NCBI GenBank assembly: GCA_002419585.1
Contig: DIGJ01000001.1
Span: 29,173 to 93,172, forward strand
Source of the DNA: Lachnoclostridium sp. UBA5725
GTDB taxonomy: Bacteria; Bacillota; Clostridia; Lachnospirales; Lachnospiraceae
Length of the DNA: 64,000 bases
Direction of reading: 5' to 3'
This document shows, piece after piece, positions 51,845 through 61,816 of this stretch; the stretch's first letter is position 1; each line of letters begins with the position of its first letter. Made by a program: the position numbers and the translations under genes. The notes beneath the pieces are model-generated. The model was not told the DNA's origin. It made no database searches and was given only the letters and a program-made list of their open reading frames with translations.

Positions 51845-54800
51845 ATGAATATTGCATTTGATGCTGGAGCGATAGAAATTGCGAAGGGGAGTGGAGTTGG
51901 AAACTATACATTACATCAGTTTAAAGCAATGATAGAGTCAACACCGGAAAATAATTATTATTATTTCAATACGATATGCAAATCAGAATTAATAAAACCT
52001 TTAAAAGAACACTCTAATTTTCATGAAGAGTATTATTTTATGGGTAAAGATAACGTGCTGAGAGAATATGATGGACAATATAGCGAACTTTATGGTCAAT
52101 TAGTGAGGAATTTCATAAGAAAACATGAAATTGATGTATTTTATATAACTTCACCATTTTTGTCTGAAAATGTTATGTATCAAAAGGAATGGTTTGGAAA
52201 TGTAAAAGTGGTTGCAACAGCGTATGATATTATACCATATATTATGAAAGAGAAATATTTGCCTTCGAAATACTTAATGAAATGGTATATGTCTTGTATC
52301 GATATGTTGCGATGGTGTGACCGACAGTTGGCAATCTCTCAAAGTGTGAAAGATGACATGGTCAGTTATCTAAACTTTGATCCTGAAAAGATTGATATTA
52401 TTTATGGTGGGGTAAGTGATAAGTATTGCATGCAAGAGTATTCGTATGAAGATAAAAAAGCATTATTTCATAGATATGGAATAAAGTCAAAATTCATTAT
52501 GTGTGGTATTTCAGCGGATCAAAGAAAAAATATAGCAGCAGCAATTGCTGCGTATGCACTACTTCCTCAGAACATTAAAAAAGAGTATCAACTGGTTATA
52601 GTAGGAAGAGTATTACAAGAGTCTATGCTACAATATCAGGATCAGATTACCAAGCTTGGAGAAAAAGGGAATGTTATATTAACAAATTATGTTTCAGACG
52701 ATGATCTGATTAAGTTATATAATTTTGCTACACTGATGCTATTTCCTTCCCTTTATGAAGGGTTCGGTTTGCCATTAATAGAAGCTTGGGCTTGTGGTAC
52801 ACCAGTAGCTGCTTCAAATAATTCGAGTTTAGGAGAATTGGCAACCGGTGCAGGTGTGCTATTTGATCCAAATGATGTAAAAGATATTGCGAGAGCGATT
52901 ACGGAGGCATTAACAACGGCAGATTTAGAATTGCTCTTAGAGAATGGTAGGAAAAAACTTTCTGATTTTACATGGGAAAATGTGGCAGATTTAACGTTAT
53001 CATCGATAAAAAAGGCTTGTTGTAATAGTGCTATTGAAACAAAGGATGTCAGAAGTAAAATTGCATGTATATTTTGGGATGAGGCTTTGTATTTTGAAGG
53101 ATGGAATCTGTTTTTTGAGATTTTAAATGAGTATGCGGATGTATCAGTGGTAAAATCAAAGGAAGTGGAAACTAACTCCAATACACTCCAATATATATCC
53201 TATGATCAATTTGTCAAATCACAAAAGAAATTTGATGATGTTTTTCACTTCACATCAATTCAGATTGATAAGGAACAAGGAAAGAAAATAAAGCAGCATA
53301 AAGGAAGTCTTGTTCTAATCAATGAAAAAATACTAGAAATGATTCATTGTTTAACGAAAAATGAAAGAAATGATTATGTTGAAATATTGATAGCGAAGGA
53401 TTTAAAACGCTATTTTGACTCAACCATCGATGCTAGTAATATATTTGAATATATTCCATCGTTTGAAAAAATTGTTACATTCAGTGATGAACAAAAACAA
53501 GATATTATGCAAAAATCTCTAGACAAACAAGTAATTAATATCGCATCAGATTTTGCTAATGCAGATGAGACTACGTCAGACGAAATTAAAGCAATTGCTC
53601 AGAATCTGATAAGAACAGCAACTATTTTTAAACCTCTTAGAAATACTAAGTTTTGGGCGGATAAATTAGTTACAGAAGAAATTGTGCAAAAAAAATATAC
53701 GAGAGAAGAAATCCGAGAATTGGCAAATACACTTGGAATGTCCGTTTCAACAGAATGTGAAATGCTTCGTTACAAAGTACCTGTCAAAAGCAAGGACGTA
53801 TCGCTTAAAGCAACGAATGTAGATATGGTAACAACTTGGAATACAAAATGTGGAATTGCTGAGTTTACGAAATACTTTATCCAAAATACATCAGATAAAG
53901 TGAATTATACTATATTCCCGGATGTTACAGCTTCGCTTATCAGTACGGATGAAGAGAATGTTGCTCCTCGCACATGGAAGCAATATGATTGTAACTTTTC
54001 TGACTTAGTGACTGAACTAGAAAAATCGGATTCAGATATCATTCATATCCAATACAATTTTGGATTCTTTTCATTAGAAAATGTTGCAAAGTTAATTACG
54101 GATTTACCTAGTAAAAAGGTGATTGTGGATTTTCATGCGACAAAAATGATTTCAGATGCATTACCAAAAAGCACGGTTAAGAAGACGGTAAATGCACTCA
54201 ATAAGGCTTTTCAAATAATTGTACATCAACAAGAGGATATAAAGGAATTGACAGATGTCGGAATCGAAAGAAACCTAATTTGTGTAATACCACTTGGACA
54301 GAGTGTTTGGATGGAAAGAAGTAAGGAAGACTGTAAAAAATGGCTCAATATTGACTCTCAGCACGTAATAGGAAGTTATGGATTTATGCTTCCTCATAAA
54401 GGAGTCGATAAAGTGATTGAAGCGGTTGCTGAATTAAAATTAGACTATCCAGACATTTTATATATTGTGTCTTGTGCACTATATAATGCAGATGTATCAA
54501 AAGAGTATCTACTAAAATGTAAGCAACTTGCTAAGACACTTGGAGTAGAAAAGAATGTAGTTTTTATTAATGAATTTTTAAAGCCAGAGGAATCTGCAAT
54601 ATTATTACAAGCTTGTGATATGTTAGCGATGGTGTATAGTCCGACAAACGAATCGGCGAGTGGAGCAATCCGTTTCTGTATGTCAGCGATTCGACCTATT
54701 ATAACAACAAAACAACCGATATTTGACGAATATACTGATTGTACCGTTCAAATAGCAAGCAATGATGCAAAACAAATTGCCCAAGCTGCAAGAGGTTTAT

Positions 54801-54913
54801 TTGAACAGTCAAATGAAGAATATTTACGCAAAATTAAAGATAAAATTATGGAGACTTCATGGAACGTGGTTGGAAACAAATATTTTGATTTATATAATGG
54901 TACTATAAGATAA
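51845..54913 (+). CDS. two-domain glycosyltransferase (GT4-GT4)
   Basis: 1022 residues. The N-terminal GT4 unit (about 1-395) has GSGVGNYTLHQF, the sequence FPSLYEGFGLPLIEAWACGTP and DPNDVKDIARAI. A linker of about 240 residues follows with no recognised family. The C-terminal GT4 unit (about 650-1022) has WNTKCGIAEFTKYF, SYGFMLPHKGVDKVIEAVAEL and MVYSPTNESASGAIRFCMSA, a diverged acceptor of the EX7E motif. It probably adds two residues in turn. GAGG lies upstream of the ATG and the spacing to its neighbours is short. Confidence 0.9.
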   Translation: MNIAFDAGAIEIAKGSGVGNYTLHQFKAMIESTPENNYYYFNTICKSELIKPLKEHSNFHEEYYFMGKDNVLREYDGQYSELYGQLVRNFIRKHEIDVFYITSPFLSENVMYQKEWFGNVKVVATAYDIIPYIMKEKYLPSKYLMKWYMSCIDMLRWCDRQLAISQSVKDDMVSYLNFDPEKIDIIYGGVSDKYCMQEYSYEDKKALFHRYGIKSKFIMCGISADQRKNIAAAIAAYALLPQNIKKEYQLVIVGRVLQESMLQYQDQITKLGEKGNVILTNYVSDDDLIKLYNFATLMLFPSLYEGFGLPLIEAWACGTPVAASNNSSLGELATGAGVLFDPNDVKDIARAITEALTTADLELLLENGRKKLSDFTWENVADLTLSSIKKACCNSAIETKDVRSKIACIFWDEALYFEGWNLFFEILNEYADVSVVKSKEVETNSNTLQYISYDQFVKSQKKFDDVFHFTSIQIDKEQGKKIKQHKGSLVLINEKILEMIHCLTKNERNDYVEILIAKDLKRYFDSTIDASNIFEYIPSFEKIVTFSDEQKQDIMQKSLDKQVINIASDFANADETTSDEIKAIAQNLIRTATIFKPLRNTKFWADKLVTEEIVQKKYTREEIRELANTLGMSVSTECEMLRYKVPVKSKDVSLKATNVDMVTTWNTKCGIAEFTKYFIQNTSDKVNYTIFPDVTASLISTDEENVAPRTWKQYDCNFSDLVTELEKSDSDIIHIQYNFGFFSLENVAKLITDLPSKKVIVDFHATKMISDALPKSTVKKTVNALNKAFQIIVHQQEDIKELTDVGIERNLICVIPLGQSVWMERSKEDCKKWLNIDSQHVIGSYGFMLPHKGVDKVIEAVAELKLDYPDILYIVSCALYNADVSKEYLLKCKQLAKTLGVEKNVVFINEFLKPEESAILLQACDMLAMVYSPTNESASGAIRFCMSAIRPIITTKQPIFDEYTDCTVQIASNDAKQIAQAARGLFEQSNEEYLRKIKDKIMETSWNVVGNKYFDLYNGTIR

Positions 54914-54939
54914 AAAAATAGAAGAAATAGGAGTAGGTA

Positions 54940-56955
54940 ATGATTACTAAAAGCGGGATAGGATTAGGACAATTGAAAAGTAAGGTGCCAATATGGGGTT
55001 TGCGAATTGTATTAATCGTATTAATTATATCAAATATTTACTTAAATATAACACAAACACAGAACCATTTAAATTCTGATATTGTAAACGAGACTACCTA
55101 TAAGCAGCAAGTTTGTGAAACGAAAAGTTTGTTACCGGAAAATTGGATACATCCGCATGAATTGCATACAAATCGCTTAGTTGTCTTGTTTGCACCCACT
55201 TATTGGATTACCCATAATACTTTATTTGCACAGGAGTTAGGTGTCATATTTGGTATGTTTCTTCAATTACTTCTAACTGCTTATTTACTAAAACAGTTAA
55301 AAGTTAAAGAGACGGTAATTTTACTGTGTTTATGTATTTATTTAGGGTTTAATCCGCAAGCATCGGTACTACATACTTACTTTGATGCATATGCAGGGTT
55401 TATATTGGCATTTTTATTAACACTTGGGATAGAAATAAATCTAGTGAAGAATATAGATGGAATCAAATCATTTAAAAATTGGACATTTATTTCTAAAATT
55501 ATGATTTTGTTTGCAATTTCAATTTTTTTTGGCTATGGTACTCCAAAACTATTTATTATGTTATATGCCCCAATTATGATTACAGATTTAATTCTATATT
55601 TTAAAGAGCATGGTTTCCAGCATAACTTAGTTTATAATAATCGGTTTTATTCGTTTGTCTTAAATTTATTATTAACAATTTCAAATGTTATAGCGTATGC
55701 GTTCTTTCTGAAAAGTAATATTAAATACAATCCAGTTCCGCTAACGATTGGACAACTAAAAGATCAATTGGATTGGGGGAATCAATCATTACGAATAGAA
55801 GAAGTTGTTTCTTCCCTAGGATTAACGATACCAGCTGAATTAATTTCGTTGAATGGCATATTATACTTATTGCAAATTGTTTTTATAACAGCATTACTTT
55901 GTGCTATAATATATTTATTGTTTTATTCAAAAAATGTCTTTTTTATGCAAATTACATTAATGTTGATTTTTTCTACTATACTGATGATGGCGTATTTGCT
56001 AGTCACTGTGACGGTTTTTAATACTAGCAGATATTATGTATGTACATCAATACTTGCTATTATAGTTATTTGCTTAGCAATTAACGAGGTTGTTGTAAAC
56101 AAATTATGGTGGCGTAAAATACCGTTTATATTGTTGTTAGGGATATTATTGCTTTGTTATAAAATTCGTCCGTATGATGAAATGTTATTCATACCAACTG
56201 CTACAAGGGATAACTTAAAAGAAGTTACACAATTTATAGAAGATAATAATTTTACTACAGCAACTGCATCCTATTGGAACGCTGGACTCATTAGAGCTTA
56301 TTCAAATTGGAACATACAAACACGTCAATTTATCGGAGCTCCATCTCAAACACCATTCCTTTGGATAACCGATGAAAGTATATACAAACCAGCTTATAAC
56401 AATCTACCCAATGCATTAATTCTTACTGATGAAGAGGAAGAAAAAGGATATCAAGATAGTGGAATAGCTAAAATATTAAAAGATAATCACAAGATTAAAG
56501 AAATTGGCGAATTTAATATTTATTCTTTAAAGAGTAGTATTTTTAAAACAGTATTTTTCCCGTCTAAAATTGGCGAAAGTTATCAATATACATTTGATCA
56601 GTGGCCATTATATTCAAATGATGATAGCTATACAATAAAAGATAGTGAAATAGTTATTGAAGATGGTAACCAATTATTTTATGGTCCATATGTTGATGTG
56701 AATGATGGTACTTATGATATCTCAATGGAATATGAAATAGACAAAAATGATACCGAATCATTTGGAACTATAAAAATTACGCAATCTAATGGACAATCAA
56801 TACTTGCAGAACAAAAATTAATGTCAGATGCTAAAGAAGTATGTTTAAAAAATATAGAACTACATAATTCAAAGAAATTAGAAGTAGTGATAGACGTAAT
56901 GGCAAAAACGGAAGTAAAACTCAAAAAAATTGTTATAAAACGAGTGAATGAATAA
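54940..56955 (+). CDS. polytopic membrane protein, probable GT-C-type glycosyltransferase
   Basis: 671 residues. About 11 hydrophobic helices (first at about 15-36, last near 400-420) precede a C-terminal extracytoplasmic domain of about 230 residues. After TM1 there is an external loop with NSDIVNETTY, where GT-C enzymes have an acidic site. I do not recognise the family. Its neighbour is a GtrB-like transferase and a GtrA-like gene is in the same locus, so it may be the specific transferase that uses the polyprenyl-linked sugar made by GtrB. GGAG precedes the ATG. Confidence 0.6.
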   Translation: MITKSGIGLGQLKSKVPIWGLRIVLIVLIISNIYLNITQTQNHLNSDIVNETTYKQQVCETKSLLPENWIHPHELHTNRLVVLFAPTYWITHNTLFAQELGVIFGMFLQLLLTAYLLKQLKVKETVILLCLCIYLGFNPQASVLHTYFDAYAGFILAFLLTLGIEINLVKNIDGIKSFKNWTFISKIMILFAISIFFGYGTPKLFIMLYAPIMITDLILYFKEHGFQHNLVYNNRFYSFVLNLLLTISNVIAYAFFLKSNIKYNPVPLTIGQLKDQLDWGNQSLRIEEVVSSLGLTIPAELISLNGILYLLQIVFITALLCAIIYLLFYSKNVFFMQITLMLIFSTILMMAYLLVTVTVFNTSRYYVCTSILAIIVICLAINEVVVNKLWWRKIPFILLLGILLLCYKIRPYDEMLFIPTATRDNLKEVTQFIEDNNFTTATASYWNAGLIRAYSNWNIQTRQFIGAPSQTPFLWITDESIYKPAYNNLPNALILTDEEEEKGYQDSGIAKILKDNHKIKEIGEFNIYSLKSSIFKTVFFPSKIGESYQYTFDQWPLYSNDDSYTIKDSEIVIEDGNQLFYGPYVDVNDGTYDISMEYEIDKNDTESFGTIKITQSNGQSILAEQKLMSDAKEVCLKNIELHNSKKLEVVIDVMAKTEVKLKKIVIKRVNE

Positions 56956-56970
56956 AAATAGGAGATACAA

Positions 56971-57975
56971 ATGAAAAAAATAAGCGTAGTTATTCCTTGC
57001 TGGAGTGAGGAAAAAAGTGTTGCTATGATGTATCAAAGATTAACTAAAGTATTCATAGATAAGTTATCCAATTATAATTATGAGATAATATTTGTAGATG
57101 ATTATTCTCCAGATAATACGCGTGTAGAGATTGAGAAAATCTGTGATTTGGACAAGCGTGTAAAGGGAGTTTTTAATGCAAAAAACTTTGGATTTACAAG
57201 AAATGTATTTGCTTCTCTAAAATACGGAGATGGGGATGCTGTATTTATGATTTTCGGTGATTTACAAGATCCACCCGAATTATTACCAGAATTTGTGAAG
57301 AAATGGGAAAATGGAAACAAAGTTGTAATAGGACAACGTACGCATGGGGATGAAAATCGATTTATGTATGCTATGCGAAGCTTATATTACAAGATAATAG
57401 GTACATTATCTGATACAAAACAAATACAACATTTTAATGGATTTGGTCTTTATGATAAAGCGTTTATTGAAGTAATTAAAGAGTTAGATGATCCAGCTCC
57501 TTACTTAAAAGGAATTGTTGCTGAGTTTGCTATGAGGCAGTCAGTTGTTCCTTATGAGCAAGCAGCTAGTAATCGAGGAAAATCGGGTTCTAATTTCTTT
57601 AAAAATTATGATGTTGCAATGCTAGGAATTACCTCCTACACAAAAACATTAATGAGAATGGCAACCTTTATTGGTATGGGTCTTGGGGTTGTAAGTGCTT
57701 TGTTTGCAATTTTTATTTTAATTAATAAATTAGTACATTGGAATACCTATCCAATCGGTATACCAACCGTAATAATCGGTATTTTCTTTATTGGGGCAGT
57801 TCAATTATTTTTCCTTGGAATACTTGGAGAATACATCTTAAGTATCAATACAAGAGTTTTAAAACGACCATTGGTTGTTATCGAAAAAATGATAAATTTT
57901 AGTGAGCCACAATTCGTAGATAGGAAAGAAAAAGATGTTAAAGAAACTGATAAAATCATGGGCACGGACCAGTAA
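56971..57975 (+). CDS. GtrB-like polyprenyl-phosphate glycosyltransferase (GT2)
   Basis: 334 residues. A GT2 domain with VVIPCWSEEKSVAMMY, IIFVDDYSPDNT, FGDLQDPPELLPEF and HFNGFGLYDK is followed by two C-terminal helices (about 229-253 and 263-290). This is the layout of GtrB/DPM1-type enzymes that load a sugar onto undecaprenyl phosphate. GtrA (62995) would flip it and a membrane transferase would use it outside. GGAG precedes the ATG. The 3' end overlaps the 2,3-dehydratase gene by about 40 bases. Confidence 0.92.
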   Translation: MKKISVVIPCWSEEKSVAMMYQRLTKVFIDKLSNYNYEIIFVDDYSPDNTRVEIEKICDLDKRVKGVFNAKNFGFTRNVFASLKYGDGDAVFMIFGDLQDPPELLPEFVKKWENGNKVVIGQRTHGDENRFMYAMRSLYYKIIGTLSDTKQIQHFNGFGLYDKAFIEVIKELDDPAPYLKGIVAEFAMRQSVVPYEQAASNRGKSGSNFFKNYDVAMLGITSYTKTLMRMATFIGMGLGVVSALFAIFILINKLVHWNTYPIGIPTVIIGIFFIGAVQLFFLGILGEYILSINTRVLKRPLVVIEKMINFSEPQFVDRKEKDVKETDKIMGTDQ

Positions 57976-59305
57976 TATCCTAAATTCCAATGAGGACATA
58001 TTGAAATGGGTGGAAGAACTAAACAATTCGTTGGATGTTAATATTATTTCAAATAAACTATCAGATAGTTCATACTGGTTTTATGATAGAGAAAGTGGAT
58101 CGGTTAGAAATAAAAACAATAGTTTTTTTGCAATCAAAGGATTACAAGTGAGAATAGAGGAGAAGTTAGTTTTAGAGCAGCCAACTATTATTCAAGATGA
58201 AATAGGATATCTTGGAATTATTTGCAAGGAGATAGATGGAGTTATTTATTTTCTGATGCAAGCGAAGATAGAACCAGGAAACATAAATAAAATTCAAATC
58301 TCACCTACAATTCAAGCTACAAAGAGTAATTTCACGCAACAACATGGTGGTAAAAAACCAGCATATTTGGATTACTTTGTAAATGCGAATAGTCATACGA
58401 TAGTGGTTGATCAAATTCAATCAGAGCAATCTTCCCGATTTTTTTGTAAAAGAAATCGGAACATTATAATTAAAGTTGATGCACCGATAGAAGTATTGAA
58501 GAGCCATAAATGGATGACCCTAGGACAGCTAAAACAACTGATGCGTTATGATAACTTGGTAAATATGGATACAAGAACTGTGTTATCATGTATACCATTT
58601 TCTACGTTAAAATATGAAGGAGAAGACTTGTCTGGTTATTTTACAGATAAGGCATTTTACCGTTCTATTATGGAGAAAAATCTATCCGAAGAATTATCAA
58701 CCATATATAATTACATTAATAATTATAAAATGTTTGATGAAACCATGAATTCGATTGTGCCTTTACATAATCTAGATCGATGGGAAATGAAAGATGATGG
58801 TATCTTTTGCAAAGAACAATATAGCTTTAGTGTCATATACTGCGATATTGAAGTTGAGAGTAGAGAAGTAAGGGAATGGGACCAACCGTTGTTTAAGGCA
58901 GAAGGAATTGCCACATTTGGACTATGTACAACCATTGTTGATGGCGTGAGGAAATTCTTAGTATGTGCAAAACCAGAAGTTGGATGTTTTGATAAGATCG
59001 AATTAGGCCCCACGATACAACTAGAGTCAGTTCGTGAAAATGAAGAATCTAATATTGAAAGGAAATTTTTTGCTAATTACAATCAAAAAGAAAATGTATT
59101 GTATGATGTTATTCTATCAGAGGAAGGCGGACGCTTTTATCATGAGCAAAACAGAAATATAATAATTGATATAACAATGGAACAAGTAGGTAAATTACCA
59201 GAAGGGTATTTTTGGGTTACTTATTCAACATTAAATATTATGACTCAGTTTAACAATTGTTTAAATATACAGTTAAGAAATTTGTTGTCCTTATTGGAGG
59301 TATAA
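57935..59305 (+). CDS. NDP-hexose 2,3-dehydratase (EvaA/TylCVI family)
   Basis: 456 residues in two tandem homologous halves, as in the NDP-hexose 2,3-dehydratase family. Half 1 has SSYWFYDRESGSVRNKNNSFF, split in two, with GIICKEIDGVIYFLMQAKIEPGN. Half 2 has WDQPLFKAEG, TIVDGVRKFLVCAKPEVG and FYHEQNRNIIIDI. These enzymes remove the 2-hydroxyl from dTDP-4-keto-6-deoxyglucose, the committed step to 2,6-dideoxysugars, known mainly from antibiotic clusters. The next genes supply the expected 3-ketoreductase, epimerase and 4-ketoreductase. The ATG at 57935 lies within the GtrB-like gene; GGAAAG is a weak SD. Confidence 0.85.
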   Translation: MLKKLIKSWARTSNILNSNEDILKWVEELNNSLDVNIISNKLSDSSYWFYDRESGSVRNKNNSFFAIKGLQVRIEEKLVLEQPTIIQDEIGYLGIICKEIDGVIYFLMQAKIEPGNINKIQISPTIQATKSNFTQQHGGKKPAYLDYFVNANSHTIVVDQIQSEQSSRFFCKRNRNIIIKVDAPIEVLKSHKWMTLGQLKQLMRYDNLVNMDTRTVLSCIPFSTLKYEGEDLSGYFTDKAFYRSIMEKNLSEELSTIYNYINNYKMFDETMNSIVPLHNLDRWEMKDDGIFCKEQYSFSVIYCDIEVESREVREWDQPLFKAEGIATFGLCTTIVDGVRKFLVCAKPEVGCFDKIELGPTIQLESVRENEESNIERKFFANYNQKENVLYDVILSEEGGRFYHEQNRNIIIDITMEQVGKLPEGYFWVTYSTLNIMTQFNNCLNIQLRNLLSLLEV

Positions 59306-59307
59306 AG

Positions 59308-60345
59308 ATGAATAAAATTAAGATAGGAATATTGAGTCCATCTAATATTGCATATAATAGATTTTTGCCATCACTTCAAAAATCTATAAATTTTGAATAT
59401 ATAGGACTTGCAGTAGCTAATTGTGAGGAATGGAAAAATGAATTTGAAACCGTTTCGGAAGAAATTTTAAAAGCGGATCTAGATAAAGCAAAACGTTTTA
59501 CCGATAAATTTGGGGGTGAAATTTATCAAAGTTATACTGATATGATTCATGACACAAATATTGATGCAGTTTATATTCCACTACCTCCTGCACTACATTA
59601 TGAGTGGGCAAAAAAAGCATTGATTGCAGGAAAGCACGTATTAGTAGAAAAACCTTCAACTACAAAGCAAGATGATACAAATGAATTAATTGAGCTTGCA
59701 AAGAAGAAGGATTTAGCTTTTCACGAAAATTATATGTTCGTATTTCATAAACAGGTGAATATCATTAAATCTATGATATCCTCTGAAGAATTCGGTCAGA
59801 TCCGAGGTTATAAAATGTCATTTGGATTTCCTAGAAGGGATAAAAGTGATTTTCGATATAATGCAAGTTTGGGAGGCGGAGCACTCCTTGATTGCGGCGG
59901 TTATCCTATGAAACTTGCATCTGTGTTGCTTGGAGAAACGGCAGAGGTTATGTATTCTAAACTTAATTATACCGATGAATTTGAAGTGAATTTATTTGGA
60001 ACGGTTGTAATGGAAAATGGCAATGGCATTACGGCTCAGATTTCTTTTGGAATGGACAATGCATACCAGTGCCAACTTGAAGCATGGGGAAGTAAACAAA
60101 CAATAATAGCACCTCGTATATTTACAGCTGGAAGCGATGTAGAACCACCTATAATTATAAGGTCATCAACCGATGAAGAGAAGATAGTATTGGATACGGA
60201 TGATCAGTTTTTACATTCTATCGATCACTTTTATGACTGTATAAAGAACGAAAATGCTAGAGTTCAAAATTACAAAACAATAAGCAAGCAATCGGAACTA
60301 GTAGAATACGTGATGAAAAAAGGGGAAGAAGAAAAATGCAGGTAA
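59308..60345 (+). CDS. Gfo/Idh/MocA-family sugar 3-ketoreductase
   Basis: 345 residues. An N-terminal NAD(P)-binding domain (KIGILSPSNIAYNRFLPSL) carries the family motif EKP at 114-116 in HVLVEKPST. A C-terminal alpha/beta domain has GGGALLDCGGYPMKLAS. In deoxysugar pathways, relatives such as KijD10 reduce the unstable 3,4-diketo product of the 2,3-dehydratase at C3. Direct linkage to that gene supports this role; the axial or equatorial outcome cannot be told. Start at the ATG 59308 with GGAGG (59296-59300) seven bases upstream; the longer frame from 59257 is inside the upstream gene. Confidence 0.85.
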   Translation: MNKIKIGILSPSNIAYNRFLPSLQKSINFEYIGLAVANCEEWKNEFETVSEEILKADLDKAKRFTDKFGGEIYQSYTDMIHDTNIDAVYIPLPPALHYEWAKKALIAGKHVLVEKPSTTKQDDTNELIELAKKKDLAFHENYMFVFHKQVNIIKSMISSEEFGQIRGYKMSFGFPRRDKSDFRYNASLGGGALLDCGGYPMKLASVLLGETAEVMYSKLNYTDEFEVNLFGTVVMENGNGITAQISFGMDNAYQCQLEAWGSKQTIIAPRIFTAGSDVEPPIIIRSSTDEEKIVLDTDDQFLHSIDHFYDCIKNENARVQNYKTISKQSELVEYVMKKGEEEKCR

Positions 60346-60899
60346 CGGATTTGGATTTTGGTGGAGTGAAAATAATAGAGCCAAAAGTTTTTGAAGATAA
60401 TAGAGGTTATAGTTATGAGTCATATAGTAATAAAATCTTAAGTGAGAGCGGTGTAAATTTTCCATTCGTACTGGATTATGAAGCAATGAATCTTAAGAAG
60501 AATACGATACGAGGAATTCATTTTCAAAATAATCCTCATCCACAAACAAAATTAGTTCGTGTTTTGAGTGGCGAAATATATGATGTTGTAGTAGACTTAA
60601 GAAGTGATTCGCCAACATATAAAAAATGGATTGCACATACGATTTCTGCAGAAAATAAAAAACAAATTTTAATACCAAACGGGTTTGGACATGCATTTTT
60701 GACAAAAGCAGACAATACGGTTGTGTTATACAAATTTGATGATTATTACGATGGAAGTTTAGTTCGAACGATACGATGGAACGATCCTGAGATTGCAATT
60801 GAATGGGGGATTGAAAATCCTATTTTGTCAAAGGGCGATGAGACAGCACCTTTCTTAATGGAGAGTGATGTAAACTTTACAATGGAGTTGAATAAATGA
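60336..60899 (+). CDS. RmlC-like dTDP-4-keto-sugar 3,5- or 5-epimerase
   Basis: 187 residues with a cupin fold. The catalytic His is H62 in IRGIHFQ and the Tyr is Y132 in VLYKFDDYYDG. IYDVVVDLR, IPNGFGHAF and the C-terminal NDPEIAIEWG follow. In a 2,6-dideoxy pathway, homologues (EvaD-type) epimerise C5 to give L-sugars; the same fold also makes dTDP-L-rhamnose. The start overlaps the reductase gene by 10 bases and the end overlaps the SDR gene by four. Confidence 0.92.
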   Translation: MQVTDLDFGGVKIIEPKVFEDNRGYSYESYSNKILSESGVNFPFVLDYEAMNLKKNTIRGIHFQNNPHPQTKLVRVLSGEIYDVVVDLRSDSPTYKKWIAHTISAENKKQILIPNGFGHAFLTKADNTVVLYKFDDYYDGSLVRTIRWNDPEIAIEWGIENPILSKGDETAPFLMESDVNFTMELNK

Positions 60900-61804
60900 T
60901 GAAAAAAGTTGTTATTACTGGAGCAGGTGGATTTATTGGAAAGTCATTAACTGCAGAGTTTATAAAAAAAGGATATTTTGTTTATGCAATAGACCGAAAA
61001 GCAGATAATTTAGAGGAATTTAGTTCGTGTGAGAATATAAAGATTTTAGCGGTAGACTTACATAATATTGAATATTTAACCAGCCAAATAGACCAAGGTA
61101 TTGATTATTTCTACCATTTTGCATGGCAGGGAATATCTTCTGCAGACTATAAAGATATTAACATTCAAAAGGATAATATTCTAACATCTGTATCAGTGGC
61201 CCAAATGGCAGTTCATTTAAATACAAGGAAGTTTATATTCTTTGGAAGTAATCAACAATATCTAATGAATATAAATTCGATTGATAATGAATTCTGTTAT
61301 AGTAGTGTCTATGGTATTTGCAAAGCTTCTGCACAAATGCTATGCAAATCCGTTGCGGTCAACAAAATGCAATTTAATACGGTTCTATTTACAAACGTAT
61401 TTGGTGTTGGCGATTATTCAAAGCGTACTGCAAATATGTTTATATCAAAGATGTTAAAAGGCGAAGATATCGATTTGATTGAAGGTAATAATCTATACGA
61501 TTGGTTATATATAGACGATGCCATTAATGGAATACTTGCTGTTTCTGAGCATGGAAAAAACAACAAAGATTATTATATTGGAAGTAGGAAACTTCGTACC
61601 TTTAAAGAAATTATATTAGATGTTGCTGGGATATTGAATTCTAAAGTTAATTTGAATTTTGGCACATACAGTGATACTTCTTATACGGATTATTCTAAAA
61701 TAGATTTAGAGGCGTTATACAATGATACCGGTTTTGAATGTAAATCAGCTTTTAATGAGAGCGTAAATAAAACAGCTGAATGGGTATCAAAGTTAGGTTG
61801 GTAG
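60896..61804 (+). CDS. SDR-family dTDP-sugar 4-ketoreductase (probable)
   Basis: 302 residues, extended SDR. GAGGFIG at 9-15, FGSNQQYL and the catalytic YGICK (YxxxK). The C-terminal part contains YIGSRKLRTFKEI, as in NDP-sugar reductases and epimerases. By position it finishes the deoxysugar by reducing C4. An epimerase role is the alternative. ATG at 60896 with GGAG (60884-60887) eight bases upstream; a second ATG follows at once. Confidence 0.85.
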   Translation: MMKKVVITGAGGFIGKSLTAEFIKKGYFVYAIDRKADNLEEFSSCENIKILAVDLHNIEYLTSQIDQGIDYFYHFAWQGISSADYKDINIQKDNILTSVSVAQMAVHLNTRKFIFFGSNQQYLMNINSIDNEFCYSSVYGICKASAQMLCKSVAVNKMQFNTVLFTNVFGVGDYSKRTANMFISKMLKGEDIDLIEGNNLYDWLYIDDAINGILAVSEHGKNNKDYYIGSRKLRTFKEIILDVAGILNSKVNLNFGTYSDTSYTDYSKIDLEALYNDTGFECKSAFNESVNKTAEWVSKLGW

Positions 61805-61816
61805 AAAGGGAAAAGA